Assembly (NCBI RefSeq): GCF_007971225.1
Contig: NZ_CP042435.1
Location: 1,608,501 to 1,672,500, forward strand
Length of the DNA stretch: 64,000 nucleotides
Direction of reading: 5' to 3'
Origin: Panacibacter ginsenosidivorans
Lineage (GTDB): Bacteria; Bacteroidota; Bacteroidia; Chitinophagales; Chitinophagaceae
The notes beneath the pieces are model-generated. The model was not told the origin of the DNA. It was given only the letters and a program-made list of their open reading frames with translations, and made no database searches. Shown here in pieces: positions 61,829 through 64,000 of the stretch. Made by a program: the position numbers and the translations under genes. Numbering within the stretch: the first letter of the stretch is position 1; each line of letters begins with the position of its first letter.

Positions 61829-61987
61829 ATGGAAGCTAAAAGATCAGCAGGAAAATATTGGATATATTTCTTTTTATGGCTTGCCCTTATAATTACAATG
61901 CTTGTAATGCCAGGTGCAAGGCCTTTTTTCTGGTTAGCATTGCCAGGCGTTTGCACACAATTCTCACTCGCAATGAATATTATCTAG
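61829..61987 (+). CDS. Small membrane protein, 52 aa
   Basis: A 52-codon frame, ATG 61829 to TAG 61985-61987. MEAKRSAGKYWIYFFLWLAL is a positively charged start followed by a hydrophobic helix (FFLWLALIITMLVMP), then ARPFFWLALPGVCTQFSLAM, perhaps a second helix. It follows ppa by 70 bp and ends 8 bp before a 52-bp repeat. I recognise no family; charge distribution and codon usage look real. Confidence 0.55.
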   Translation: MEAKRSAGKYWIYFFLWLALIITMLVMPGARPFFWLALPGVCTQFSLAMNII

Positions 61988-61995
61988 ATTTTTTT

Positions 61996-62046
61996 TAGCC
62001 AGGCCTACCATTACTATTTAGCGTCCGTTGCGTCGCACTCTTGTAC
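61996..62046 (-). repeat. 52-bp dispersed intergenic repeat, copy 31
   Basis: TAGCCAGGCCTACCATTACT, ATTTAGCGTCCGTTGCGTCG, right end CTCTTGTAC, preceded by a T-run. Confidence 0.92.
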
Positions 62047-62072
62047 ATTCTAATCTTTACTGAGCAGATAAA

Positions 62073-62107
62073 ATAAAAAAGACTGAAATATTCAGTCTTT
62101 TTTATTT
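62073..62107. terminator. Bidirectional hairpin terminator
   Basis: AATAAAAAAGACTGAA / TTCAGTCTTTTTTATT, nearly perfect symmetry, T-runs on both strands. Confidence 0.85.
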
Positions 62108-62135
62108 TAGTGCTTTGCAGCTTAGAAATATGTCA

Positions 62136-62407
62136 TTGTTATTAAGGAAAAATGCTTTCGCTTTAGTGCAGGGAGCTTTTGCATCAAGGTAAGAGCACAT
62201 TGCTCAATAGTAAGATGCAATTGTTTTACAGCAACATATCATTGTTTCATTGTAAGCTGAAATTGTTTTATTGTAAGGACCTTTTGCTTTACTGCAAGAT
62301 GCCTTTGTTTTACCGCAACATGCCTTTGTTTCAGTGAAAGAGTCAATTACTATTCAGTAAAATGCTTTTACTTAACAGGAAGATGCATTGTTTCACAGAA
62401 AGACTTA
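62136..62407. repeat. Degenerate tandem array of 21-bp units
   Basis: About 13 units of the form TTGTTTTACTGCAAGATGCCT; the nine from 62179 to 62367 are exactly 21 bp each, flanking ones 20-22 bp. Many units contain TTG(C/T)..GCAA half-dyads. On the minus strand the units translate in register as x-x-L/V-T/A-V/I/L-K-Q heptapeptides, broken by one in-frame TGA. It sits just beyond the rRNA terminator. No gene in the interval 62047-62460. Confidence 0.8.
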
Positions 62408-62465
62408 TTATTACGGATGAAGGTGATTTTGTTTCTTAAAGGAACCCTGACCTAATGGGAAAAAA

Positions 62466-62496
62466 TAAAAAAGCCCCGTAGAAAACTACGAGGCTC
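62466..62496 (-). terminator. Terminator of the rRNA operon
   Basis: On the minus strand GAGCCTCGTAG-TTTT-CTACGGGGCTT followed by a T-run, a few bases past the 5S 3' end. Confidence 0.9.
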
Positions 62497-62503
62497 AATA
62501 AGA

Positions 62504-62612
62504 ATGGCGGCTACCTACTCTCCCACATTGTTGTGCAGTACCATCGGCCATGGGGGACTTAACTACTCTGTTCGGAATGGGAAGAGGTGAACACCCCCGG
62601 AATAACCACCAT
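62504..62612 (-). rRNA. rrf: 5S ribosomal RNA
   Basis: On the minus strand the terminal stem GGTGGTTA / TAGCCGCC and the conserved loop sequences CCCATTCCGAACAGAG, GTTAAGTCCCCCATGG and TGGGAGAGTAGGTAGC mark a complete 5S gene of about 109 nt. Ends are within a few bases. Confidence 0.92.
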
Positions 62613-62683
62613 AAAGAGGTTACCGGTTTTTACGGTATAATAATTTACATATTGGGATTGCTTTCTAATCAGGTATCAAAAAT

Positions 62684-64000
<1,317 letters not shown>

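Noticed and set aside
514..62046. The recurring 52-bp sequence as a CRISPR array
   Set aside because: Copies are kilobases apart, in both orientations, with genes between them; there is no regular spacer and no cas gene.

Overview
The window reads as chromosomal core DNA of a Bacteroidota bacterium, most likely family Chitinophagaceae. The reasons are: AT-rich genes without strong Shine-Dalgarno sites; promoters of the TTG-N18/19-TAnnTTTG type (seen clearly before fusA and before the gene at 14651-14995); a short RpoD-like sigma factor; a protein with a type IX secretion sorting tail; DUF4954 and 7TM-DISM proteins; and many small secreted proteins ending their signal peptides in ...AQ. No phage, plasmid, integrase, transposase or CRISPR locus is visible.

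Layout: 0-9.8 kb holds a DUF4954 beta-helix protein, small secreted or membrane unknowns, a GRP-type sugar/ureide permease, a DUF6786-like lipoprotein, a sugar nucleotidyltransferase, a frameshifted SIMPL-domain gene and a CDF cation exporter. 10-21 kb has an LptF/G permease, a START-like protein, the sigma factor behind three DNA dyads, TPR proteins, two Spy/CpxP-like proteins, tRNA-Gly(CCC) and fusA. 21-35 kb is metabolism and transport: amine oxidase, fused SpmA-SpmB, YchF, PyrE, Nudix, thioesterase, heptosyltransferase-like, MFS, DedA, dicarboxylate symporter and APC permease. 35-48 kb has YebC, a DCC protein, IspH, a large outer-membrane protein that appears to need a CTG start, a two-component cluster with a GNAT-like protein, and thioredoxin. 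48-53 kb is a complete tripartite efflux locus (tetR-emrA-emrB-tolC) with tandem operator palindromes. 53-62 kb has a SET protein, MgtE, a T9SS cargo protein, a Mur ligase, PhoH, FluC and pyrophosphatase. The window ends in an rRNA operon on the minus strand (5S and the 3' half of 23S).

The most striking content is not a gene. At least 32 copies of a dispersed element of almost constant 52-bp length sit in intergenic gaps throughout the window, about one per 2 kb. One end is GTACAAGAGTGCGACGCAAC or the variant GTACAAGTGAGTGACACAAC; the other end is usually GCCGGGCTC or GCCGGGTAC followed by an A-run. Both ends carry a short dyad, the two core types differ by a compensatory change inside the dyad, and four loci hold two copies in inverted orientation with the GTAC ends facing inward, as in BIME/REPIN repeats. 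It looks like an amplified non-coding repeat family, with function and mobiliser unknown. A second unusual structure is a degenerate tandem array with strict 21-bp spacing just beyond the rRNA operon.

Coordinates of the 52-bp copies are by hand alignment and may be off by a base or two in diverged copies. In the feature list, '+' for a copy means the GTACAAG end is at the left.
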